From contig QNGE01000848.1 in the NCBI GenBank assembly GCA_008508345.1, forward strand, positions 153,020 through 217,019: a stretch of DNA of 64,000 nucleotides, given 5' to 3'. A program made the translations under genes and the position numbers. Positions 21,801 through 33,600 of this stretch are shown here, one piece after another. The DNA is from Paragonimus westermani (taxonomy: Eukaryota > Platyhelminthes > Trematoda > Plagiorchiida > Troglotrematidae). The notes under the pieces were generated by a model. That model was not told the DNA's origin, did not search any database, and saw nothing but the letters and a program-made list of their open reading frames with translations. Position 1 is the stretch's first letter, and each line of letters opens with the position of its first letter.

Positions 21801-24800
21801 AATCGGACCAGTGCATTCTGAAAGCTTTCAATTCCGGATTCACTTCGTCCTCTGGTGGTTGTCCTCCCGACAACAGTCGGTCAATCACCGTCCGGACCGC
21901 CGTATCCATCCTCTGTGCTGCTTGTAACTTTCCGGGGTCACTCTCCAGTTTGATACTGTTAAATTCGACCACGTCCTTGTGTACCTCATCCAGGTGTTGC
22001 GTTCGGGAAAGCAAATCGGGCACACAGTTCTCTTTTCCGGCTACATGGCGAATTGTGAAGTCGTACTCCCGTAGTCGTAACGCCCAACGAGCCAGCCTTC
22101 CTCGGGGGTCCTTCGCCGATTTAATCCACTCCAGCGGTTTGTGGTCAGTCTCCACATGGAACTGTCGGCCGAGCAAGTACGGCCTCCATTTTTCCAAGGC
22201 CCATACGATTGCCAAACATTCTTTCTCTGTCGTTGAATAGTTTCGTTCAGCAGGACTCAGTACCCCACTGGCGTATTCCAGGACACAGTCCTCCTGCTTT
22301 AGTACAACTCCGATTCCTACGTCTCTCTCGTCAGTTGCAACAACGAAGCTCTGCCCAGTCACTGGCGATTCCAGGATCAGCTGTCTTCTCTTCATAAGTT
22401 GTTGGGTCACAACAAAAGCTTGATTGGTTTTCCGTGACCAGTGAAACTGGCAGTCATTCTTCAGAATCTCGTATAATGGGCTCGCAAGGTCAGTAAACTA
22501 CTTTTAAGCAAATAAAATTTCGGATTCCCTGAGCACCAATTTTCTACAAATCTTGGGGACAGGCTGTGCACTTTTAATGCAGTGCGAAGGCGGGTGGTTT
22601 AATTTCAACCCAGTTATAAGTCTTCTGACTGAGGTTACCTGTTTGTATGAGTGTGAATGAAATAGAGGTGTAAACAAGCTGAGAACACAAATTTGGTCAG
22701 GTTTGACCAAAACACTTCTGTGAACACAACAATGAGTCACGTCATACGCCAACAATCGATCCGGCCGTTCCGGAAGTCCGCTGTCTGATTGTTTGCTCTA
22801 ACTTGTGTGGATTACCCAATTTGTCTTTGATACGTCCAGCAGCCCACTGTGCACTTGCTGCTGCCCTCATAAAATAGAGTTATTGAGACCATTTTTGTCA
22901 AGCTGTCTGTGTCCACGTCGACCAAATCACAATATGTGTTCAAGCAACCGCAGTTCGAATTCTGTATTCTAGCACCATAGCGGTTTGTTGGTATGTAAAT
23001 CGCGTGATATCAGCCTTTTGTGTTCTTTATTCATACTAGATTCTTTTTTCTTTCAACTATAGAACAACACTGCGATGACATGGGTCAAATGAGCTATATA
23101 AGTTCTTACAGTTCAAACGGCAGAACAAGACACTTTCTTAATTAGGGATCATCATAATATACGGCACGTGAGGAAAACTCACCACTAAGGTGATGTGCTC
23201 CGAAAGATCACGCCAACATCTGCGCAACAGGTCTTTGCCACCACACTGCAAGTGAAAACAGATAAGTAATCATTGTATCAAAGAAACGAATGACAAGAAT
23301 TTGGGTTTAATTAGAAATTTTTAACCATTATTCTACCCAGTTTGAAGCTAATTCAGTGGAGTATGAGTGTAAGTGAAAGTTTCAATCTGGTTCAAATATA
23401 AGACTAATCATATTGAATTTCCGGCCAAGTGAACGTGAGTCGTTCCTGTATTTATGAGTAGTCGAAGTTGCTTATAGCTACAGGTTTGATGTATACTGGA
23501 GACATTCACAAGTCCGACAGGCTGATCGACTGACTTGTTGCGACAGGAAGCGCGGCGGATGGAAGGTTTCGTTGCCGGTTAGAGCTTTTTATTAGTGCAC
23601 ATGTGTATCCAGACCAGAGTTCGAATGCTCACTCTCACGTCTGTGAGACGACTTCTAACTGACCGTACCACATCGTCACAAAGGCATCATACTCTAAAAC
23701 AAACTCTTGATACGGAGAAGACTATACACTGCCGATAAGTCTTATTGATACAAATGTAGCTGGTCACGGAAGTTATTAAGAGTTAAAATCTGCGACCGTC
23801 AATGAGGGAGGTTCAGAGTATACCAAATTTAACCAGTGCTTACTCACATGTCGTCATGACCACCTGACTGCTAGTAAGCAAGATAGCCTTACTGGTACTA
23901 GCGACCAGTGATTACCACTGGTACTTGCAGTCTCCACTTCGCATTCGTTAACATAGTTGGGCTGACCAAAAGTGTCAAACAGTAAAGTCCCATAAATGGT
24001 GTCTAAATTAGTCTAACTTAGGAGATGAACTTCGGCCATCCGGCTTATACAGGATGCACGGTTCTTTCGTTTTACATCACGCTTGACTGAACTATCAAGT
24101 TTAAGGTCTCAGCAGTCACTGTTTGTAGCTAGTTTTCGGACCATCCGACCGTCTGAAATGAATATACAATAACTGTGCAGTAGGGTTGAGGTCATAGATC
24201 TCATTTAAGTTGCTGATTACTATTCTCAATACGGAGGAACACTCGAGAATTTCATTCAGTACAAATTTGTTGAATGTCAAAACCTATTAACAAGAATGGA
24301 AACCACTGGGATTTTCCGTAAAAGATAAGAATGACTAGGCTACAGAGTTTGATTCCATAATCTTAACGGTCTTTCTCTTTGTTTATATTCTACCGGCTGA
24401 ACCCTGGTCAGTGAGTTCCACGGCCGAAACAAAATCGAATTTCGCTGAAAGTTTGGCTACGTCGCAAGTTCATTTGGCAGCTGATAACAGTTAAGTGAAC
24501 CTTGTATACTTGTCACAAAAGTTTGCCATGTAGCAACTGAGGCCTACATTACTTATCAGGATGGTTAAGCTCTGGATGAGAACCATGGTAATTAAAGAGC
24601 CTAGTGTTGTTGAAGTACCGAACTGAAAAGAATTTAATCGTGTGAAAGACAAAATATCTAGGCAGATCGCTAGATCGACAAAGTTCGTAGCAGTTGGCGC
24701 ACTCCATTACTGTCGACTGGCTGCTTGCATTAACGACCACACGTTGTTTTCACAAATGGGTACAAAAGCTTGATTCGTTTAATTGTTTCACTGGTGTGCT

Positions 24801-27800
24801 TTGTTACTAAACTTCCCTTGAATCATGCTCATGCCAAACTGACAAGTGCGAATGTAACAAATAGGAGTTTGCAACTGATCGACACGCTCAAGTCGCAATA
24901 AAATAAGGTTCACAGCTTTTCACCCCAAGAAAACGTAACCCAAAAAGAACTTCGGCATCAAATGAAGCCATTGTTACTTCTAAGTTTGATAACCTTATAA
25001 CCTGTGTCATGTTGAATAGGGCTGTTTATGGAGCGAAACTTGAACAGCGCTTGCGACAGCTAACAAATACGGAAGCGAGAAACAAAACTGCAACTTCCGT
25101 TGTGACCAACAACGAATACAAAGTGTCCATATATAGTATACTACAGTTTAGGACGTGGGAAATTGTATGTTTTGTGACCAACGACCATTCTATTCTTGAT
25201 GCTTAATGAAGCGCAAAGTGTCATAGACTCCTTTTGACCAGACATTGGTCAACGTGTTCATCCTGCCACGTGCATTTCCTTACTGATAACTGAGCTGACA
25301 TATCATACTTTATGCCTGAAATAAGTTCAGCTTTTGAGGATGTTTTACCGTACATCTGAACGACTACATAGTCTATAGACAAACGGGCTTGTTCATCCAA
25401 TACAGGCCTGACATGATCGGGGGGGGGTTCCGTCTCAGCTAACACAACTAGTGACGGTTCCATCCTGTATGACACCCATACTAATAAACACCTTATTGTA
25501 CCAATGGTTGAGCGCAAAAACTAGTCACGAACATTGTCAAAACAAAGTCCTCTGGTTCTCTTAGAAAAGTTCACTTCGTGATAATTCTGAAACAAGACGG
25601 GTGGAACACAGTACATCCTGTGTCAACTCCAACGGACGAACAAGTGGGTACCCGGTTTTAACGAGAGGACTTTTGAACCCAACTCTTGTACAGCCCCATC
25701 CGGCAGACAAATCATGGGTTAAGAGATAGTCCTACAGCAAGTGGTCCTTAGGTCATGTTTAGTAAACTTCTACTCGTCACTTAGCGATTCATAACAACCG
25801 ACCACATTTTTACTGCGTTGTCCGGATTTTAATAAGTTGAAAATGCTTGTCACACAATTCTATTATTCACTTACGTTTGGCACACTGCTATTTGGATTTT
25901 ATGTATGTATTCTTGTTGGCGTTATTTACCTACTGATTATAAGTAGCTTATATGTTAATAAGTCCATTCATCTATAAAGCCTGTTACAAGGGGAACTCGC
26001 TCACGTGTCATACCAGCTCGTAAGATATCTCGCAAAAATCTTGTAACCCTGGACTGGAAAGTCAGATTCTGCTCTTATGACTGTGTACAGAAAACTAGAT
26101 TTATTTCGATCTGCCAAGATAAAGCCCTCATCAGAGCTAAGAACGCACATTCATATTATAATACATAGCAAGCGGCGGTCTTAGAAGTAGCGAGGCAAAT
26201 GCCATTAAACAGTACTGTTCTCAAGTCGCCGGAGTGTCTGTAAGCCGATCTAGGGACTACTTTGTTTATATTTCAGAACTGTGTATTCATGAATAAGGAT
26301 TAACTTCGGGATCTGCAGTAGTCATCGTTTTAGAAAATACAGATGACGTTTGGGCGGTCAGTAAACATGGAAGTATCTGTGTAACATCTCAATCGGATTG
26401 ACTGAAAGATGGACAGTAAACCTATATTCATCAGTTATGATTAGCCGTTAGTTATTGGCTGTTCGATCCATAGGATAAAACACGGCTTGAAGATCACTGT
26501 TTACTACGAAGTCACAAACTGAGATGTTAATAACCTTAAACACAGCGATTTCAACTTCTCGCAAAGCCCGACAATGCAAGAAATCAGAAAACAGCACAGA
26601 CAAAAATAGTGATTACTTTAACAGCTACCCTACACAGCTTTCTAAAAAGCAGCTAAGAAGCGTCGTCAACCAAATGCCAGAGATACCAAAAGAGTGGGAA
26701 AGTACTTCCGTTATTTTGTTCAGGAACGGGGCATCGGCGACTGCTCCGAACTGGACAAGGCGAGTGCCAAGACTGTTTGCGATCAGGAAGAACGATACAA
26801 ATGTCAGTACATCTCATGGATTTCTTGCCCTTTGAAAAAACAAGCAACTACTTGCGGGGAATAAAATACGGTGGCTGTTCATGCTGCTGTGCTCGCCAGA
26901 TGGTAAGCGGAACTGAAACCACAGTAACTTGACACCGAAGGAACATTTGAAAATAGCACTTAAACCAGCTGGATTACCGGAGCATAATAGTGAATACAAC
27001 AATCGTTAGTCACTCCTTAGACACTAGTTGTGAAATCTATTTGACAAGTGTTCAGATGATTAGGCGATTGTTCAAAACTACACCAGAACGATTAGTCGTA
27101 AAGACAATCAAATGTGTGGAAAGCATTAGCAGTGACCAACTCTCTGGTACATATAGGGCTGTTTCTGGATCGACAACTGGATGAGAGCGTTTGCAACAAA
27201 CCTAGCTTGCAGTGTCGATCAGTTGGTCGTATAATTAAACAAGCTGACTGACTACATCGATCTCATCTTTCTCTCAGTTACACGTGTCTTTGATATACGA
27301 GACCGAATCAACTGAAACCAACTTTTGACCCGCTTGTGCACAATTTATTTATAATTCAGTATCATCCTGTTCCTTTAGTCGTTCATGTCCCGTCTCTCAC
27401 AATTACTACTGGTTTTGTAGCTGAGTCAACCGCTTTTACGTTGTGTGAAACCTTACAGTTCAGCAGTTATTCTGAAATTTTTATCACTTCCAACTGTCCG
27501 AAACTTCACTTATCAAGCCTCTGTTACTGAAAGTGGGTGACCAAAATCAAAGCACAGTAATGCTGGAACTATCTTTATTCTGGTATTGATATGTTCGCCG
27601 AGCTCGGCATTTAGGTTGCAAACGTTTCATCACCAGGCGAAGTGACATCATCAGTTCGTGAGTGTTTCAGCACTGATGATAGGAGAACTTAGGAAGCTGG
27701 GTACAACATATACAAAATCGTTTGCCTTTGGTCGATGCTGATTTACTTCTAAAACTTCGTCTGATCGTTACAGCTTATCCGACAGGACAGCTCGTGAGGA

Positions 27801-30590
27801 GCGTGTACGCTGAGTGAACGCCTTGGGCTAATCGCCTCTCCCGATCCCGTTTTGAGGCCGTCGTGAATACATGCTAAACTGAAAGGTAACCACAACTCTA
27901 CAAACAATTGCAACTTGTACGATAAAGAGAAACAGTAATATATGTCCGACGCCATCAAGCAACCCTAGTGGCCACCGACAGTAGATTGGTGGATAGGTGT
28001 ACAAACCCCTGTTCTAAATTTCGCTCACGGTTGAAGCGGCAGTTCCGTGGTTTCCCTGATGTCAATGGAGCCAATCACTTTTACGAAACACAATATTTGG
28101 ACATATTAAGTTGATGACCTATCTGCCAGGACTTTTCACTCAGTGTACTTCGTTGATTTTAGTCGGTAATTTTACTTACTTAGTTCTACGGTGATTTGAA
28201 CGTCGCTTACAAACGATGGCAATTTTGATGATTGGGAACAGTGGTGTTGTTTGTAGTTCGGGTTGATGGTTTTGGTATTGATATGTTCGCCGAGCTTGGC
28301 ATTTAGGTTGCAAACGTTTCATCACCAGGCGAGGTGACATCATCAGTGCGTAAGCGTTTCAAAATATACGCTGAAACACTTACGTACTGATGATGTCACC
28401 TGGCCTGGTGATGAAACGTTTGCAACCTAAATGCCAAGCTCGGCGAACACATCAATACCAAGATGGCAATTTTCGTATTCCCCTCAAAAGGTAACACTTT
28501 ACTTGAGTTTTGCCCCCATTAGAGTCCGTCAGCATTGTGTCTTCTTGTTATGGTCTGGGCTTAGAAGTGTCGTATACTGTTTTGGTATTGATATGTTCGC
28601 CGAGCTTGACATTTAGGTTGCAAACGTTTCATCACCAGGCGAAGTGACATCACCAGTGCGTAAGTGTTCCAGCGTATAGTTTTGAATGATTCTGATTACT
28701 CTTAATCACATAATTGTCGCTAATGTTTACGTTTTTTCCACTTTAATATAACTTATTATGTATACGCACTTTCATGTCTGACGAGGGTGCACTAACTCAT
28801 ATCATCCTACACTTTTCGTCTTGTGATTAGTGTTTTGAAATCGGAAGAAACCTGTTTTGGTTTTGAATGCACTTTATAGCGCAACCAGACAACAGGCGTT
28901 TTGAAGCTATGTTCACCCAACCTGCCGGTGTTACACATATACGAGTGCCATTATCCATTGCTACAACGTCTAACCTAATGGATCGATTTTCATACTTGAC
29001 CAACTGGAGTATTCCTATTGTAATCTCATCCAACACATAGCTGGTTACTGCACCTGTCGTTTTCATTGTCTACCAAATGGCTTGCTCACACCAGAAAAAC
29101 GAACTAACCATAAGCTTTATTGCCATAGTAGCATTCTTATTTCCGATTTCCAACAAGAACCTCGTAGTATGACACAGAAGGGGTAACGTCAAAGTTCCAG
29201 CCCATTCAGAAACACCCCGATAGAAGTTTGCAAATATTGGTTGGCTGAAGAACATTTCGACGCCTTGGTCGTGAGGTTTTGGGTTAGAATTAACACAGTT
29301 ACTGTGTTGCTAGACGACTGGCGCAATGATCAACACGGTTGTCTCAAGACAGCGTGACCGGAGTTCGAATTTCGAATGTGGCAATAAGATACGCTACGGG
29401 AGAGTTCTAACCACAGTATGAGTTTTGAGAGAGCCCGGCTAGAAGGTCTGATCAAACCCGAAATCTTTAATTAACTATCGGATATCTAAACATGAATTAC
29501 AATATCTGCCCCATTACAGTTCACTGTCTGATATGTTATAGCAGCGCTTTTATAGTTTCTGACGAACAACATGTCTAATATTAGTTTCCGATCCATGGGA
29601 AAACGGAGCAGTTTTGCTGTCGTTTTTATAATAAAAATATAAACGGCGGTGTTTACTTTTGAGTTAATGTTCATTTATCCCTAGGCAATGATTTTAACAT
29701 TGCTGTCAGCTGACTAATCACAAATATGAAGTGTACAACTGACGCAGGACAGAATTTCGCATTGACTCAAGACCTAAACTTTCCAACCTTTTAGCCGGAA
29801 GCACTCACTTGTGAAGGTCATTGGTAACTATGATGTAGACAGGAAAAGATATACTTCATTTTACTTGTTTCAAAGGACGTAATCTTAATTTTAACAGTGT
29901 GACATGTTGTTTGCTTGAATTCAATCCGTCGAGACATTTTTTGACACCAAAGACTCGGTGGAGGTGTTGAGCAACATGTTAAACGTATAGGTTCTTGGTG
30001 TGGCTTCACAGTCCAGTTAGGGAAGTTCATGCGTTTTGGAGCATGTGTTACCCGTTGCTTGTTCGAACCTGGTCGTAGCACGTAGCCGTTAGACCTGAAT
30101 TAACCGGAATCAATGTACCAATAATCAACAATGTTGTGCAGTTATTGTTCTTTTTTCGACTGCCCATATTTGACTCACCATACACCTAAAAGTAGAACTT
30201 TACATACAGATAATCAGGGACGCGGTAAGCAACTGAACCGAACAAGATTGCGTTGAACCAACAACCGGATGACTGCCTCAGATCAAGTCTATTTTTTATT
30301 AGCCAAGGAAAGTTGTCTCTCCGTTTCTTCAAGTAGAGTTTGCTTCAGTATTTATCTGTGTGGTTGAGAAAAATGGGATAAGAACCTAGCAGAATCCATC
30401 CAAGGTCTTACGGTTTCTACACAATGGCCGGAGTTCCGGCCGGATTCTCTTGGCACTTTGCTGTAAGTGTGTACAACAGTCGAGCTCATCTGATATTCAG
30501 CTCGATGCCCCAGGGACTCAAGTGACCATCTGTTAACATATTGCATACACATGGCTTCAGGTGACACGTACAAGTTTCCGAGATCAGTGT

Positions 30591-30656
<66 letters not shown>

Positions 30657-33600
30657 GTCATCACCATCATCATCATCATCTTTAGCAGAATAGAGCGCAA
30701 CGTTTAATTGGTTCGTACCGAGGCCTAATTGTCATGCGACTATAAGTTGAAGAGCAAACTCCACCCGAGATCAAACACAGAGAAACTGTTGGTGTCTAAT
30801 ACTTTCAGACGCCTAAGTTTGAAGTCAAGTATTGACCATCACAGTGTCTACAGATTGTGAGATTAAAAGTCTATCATACACGTCCAGATAAGAACTGCAA
30901 CCTAAGGTCATACAAATTGCTATCATTGTGCTAACTGTTGCTATAGTGTACACATCGTGAGTGTATCAGTCGTTAGTTTATGGCTTTACCGCTTGATGCA
31001 GAATATTCTAGAAAAAGAGACGTTGCTAAAAAGATAGTACAATAATGATGAGAATAGTAAATACCTGAGCGGAAGAAATGGAATTAGTGTGGATGCAGTT
31101 GTATCTTTGAATGCAACATTCTGCCATTTCGAACAGCGTTTCTAACCTGCGATTCAAGCGGCCACGAGGACCCGAGACAAGTGAGCGATATCTATTCATT
31201 TTGTTCAGTGAAGCAGTCAGGGTTTTCGTCTTTTGTGGACACGCTGTTGCTTGACCACCACATAGTTTCACCCAACTGTTTTCGGTCTCAATATATAGTA
31301 TCTGGTAGGGCAAACTATCAGCCAGCATCTGAACTACATGACCCAACCAACGCAGGCTGTGCCACGCGATCAGTTGATCGAGCGTCTCAAACATTCTGCA
31401 ATACGCGCCGGCGAACAGCCATACTGTTCACGCGATCAGTCAACTCAGTGCGAGTCAATTGGCAGATGAAACGATGTTCAAACAATGTGTCCGTTTACTG
31501 ATGAGTAGTCTGGGATTCGGTTTATTTTCAAGTTGACCATCACTCACATTTGATCGCAGCGTTCGCATTCAGATAGACTTTCCAGCCAGCCTCCTTCGAA
31601 AAGAAGCACTAGACTCGAGTTTCGCTCTCATCAGAGCTCGTCAGTAGTGCATATACTTACCACAGCCGGGATTTGATTTCGACCTGTCTTGAAGTCCTAA
31701 TCGCGGGGTTATCGATTGGAGTTAACAGGACAATTACTGTGTCTCCTCTCGAGACGATCGGGCAACCTGACCATTGCTCACAGGCGAGAGTGGTTGAGCA
31801 TTCAGATTTGATAATTCGGTCGTGTCTAATGTGAGGTCAATGGCGCAGTGGTTAACACGGTTGCCTCATGATTGGAATGTCCGGAGTTCAAATCCCGGCC
31901 GTGGCAAAGATATGCACTACTGACGAGCCCTGATGGGAGCGAAACTCGAGTCTAGTGCTTCTTTTCGAACGAGGCTGGCCGGAAAGTCTATCTGAATGCG
32001 AACGCTGCGATCAACTTGAAAATTTGTCGTTTGTTGATGCTAAATCAAAAATTGCTCAGGCACTGACACTCTTGTAAAGAAAAATGTAGGTTCGGAACAA
32101 ATGTTGACTACTTGGTTCATCCGTAGTGGTGGAATGGTTGTCTGCCAGAAAGTCATTTGGTAGGATAGATAAAGTGAGTTACTACGATCAAATAAGAGTC
32201 TGAGGAGTTACATAACTGAACAACTGTGCACCACATGGATTCCACTTGAAGCGTTGCATTTCGTGCGAGCTAGACCTGACACTATGACCTATGGTTGAAA
32301 ACGTATAGAAGGTCTTTAAATCCACTATGGTGCCATATTTTTTCCAGTACTTCCGTAAATTGTGCATGCAAACTTATGTCCCAAGGGAATGAACAACTGA
32401 AAGCCATGACCAGTTGATTGTTTTCCACAGGGTTTTAGCCACACGGACGAAATTCGTTCATGGACACACTTCTAGTTCGACTTGAATCACTATCGATTCT
32501 CTGTTCACAGGGTATTTTTTCGGATAATCGGAATTTCGTTTATAACTGTGCATGATGCTGTCATGCAATCGTGTCCACTAAACGAGCTACAGTCGCGATT
32601 GACATAAGCTTTCTGATTTATGATCACTTACCCTTTCATACATTTGTGAAATTGTATACCCGGTGCAGTTTGTTATGCAGCCACAGTACAGGAGCATACT
32701 TTGAGTGTGGATGTGCAGTTTTTCTTCCAGACGAAGAGGCACTAAGAAGGTTATAGGCAACGAGTGAATTGTGACTTTTGCACAACCACGAGTGAAAACT
32801 CCCCTCCAGTCTACGTAATTAAAATGGTATTTTGAATTATTACACTGTCGAGAGAATTTGTACGTTTGTTGCTTTCTTTATACAATTGGTTTTTGTTAGT
32901 GGTCTAAGTCTTCCTCAAGTGAATTCAGTTTTGGGCAATGGACTGTTCATACCCCGAGATTTTCAAACCTTAGTAGAGCGTTCTAAGCAGCTGTTTGGTG
33001 GTTACAAGCTTGCAATGACTAAATAGTCTCATGATGCCTATAAATCGAAATATTTTTCGGGTTATCTGCTGACGTTGATTTTTAATCTATTACCTCGTTT
33101 GCCTCAAGATTATCACATTAGTGTAACTAATACAGTAACTACATGTCCCATAGTGATCTTTTCTCAGTTTGATCACTGTTATTTAACTTGTTTCTTAGAT
33201 CAGCTTCGCAGTTAGGTTTAATTCCGACTGGCTAGCAGTCGTTTTGACAGCTGTTTGCATCCCATAATCAATTTGTGGACCTGTTCCTTTTGATTTCCTG
33301 TTGGAAGAGATCTCATTGACATTGAAAGCACGCCAACAGTTGTTAATCACACCATAATGTGTGAAACCTGCCTTGTTACCTAGGCTCCAGGTTAGTAGCG
33401 GAACTCGCGATATGCGCAAAAATAGCGTTGATAAGTCATGACGTACGACATAGTAGAATGAAAGAACTAGGTTAGCTCAAGGCTTTGACCTAAGCACTTG
33501 GGCTGTTAGTGTCTGGGCCGGAGAGGTATCCGGTATGATTTGAACTAAAAGGAATGCTTGTCTGCGCTTAACACAACAGTCTGCAGAATGAGCAAAACAG

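Larger units (their letters stand above)
21060..22497 (-). mobile_element. Ty3/gypsy pol fragment with internal deletion
   Basis: Minus-strand pieces run in gypsy order: end of RT/connection, a complete RNase H, the second half of the integrase core and the integrase tail. The zinc-binding and first half of the integrase are missing at a junction near 21.715 kb. It lies in the same orientation as the host DGK gene. The 5' limit is a TAG stop at 22498-22500, beyond which homology ends. No LTR was identified. Confidence 0.8.
15710..23182 (-). other. DGK intron between exons 6 and 7
   Basis: About 7.5 kb, donor GTGAGT and acceptor ACTAG. It contains a same-strand gypsy fragment (21.06-22.50 kb) and a SINE copy with inverted ends (18.09-18.25 kb). 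15.7-18.0 and 18.3-21.0 kb show no recognisable feature. Confidence 0.85.

Noticed and set aside
21545..22240. A 231-codon open frame on the plus strand
   Set aside because: It is the antisense shadow of the gypsy RNase H frame on the minus strand, which has clear catalytic motifs.
28431..28616. A 61-codon frame starting [10 protein letters not shown]
   Set aside because: It starts inside the palindromic repeat arm and the same text recurs with every repeat copy, so it is repeat-derived.
27578..28676. A CRISPR-like array of repeats
   Set aside because: The repeats are about 100 bp, irregularly spaced and partly inverted, in a eukaryotic intron; they are dispersed foldback elements.
31831..31910. 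A functional tRNA gene
   Set aside because: The box A and box B-like text belongs to a SINE head repeated elsewhere in the window and does not form proper tRNA arms by eye.
32832..33026. A 64-codon frame with a hydrophobic, signal-like N-terminus
   Set aside because: It begins with TTG rather than ATG, has no homology and lies in intron sequence.
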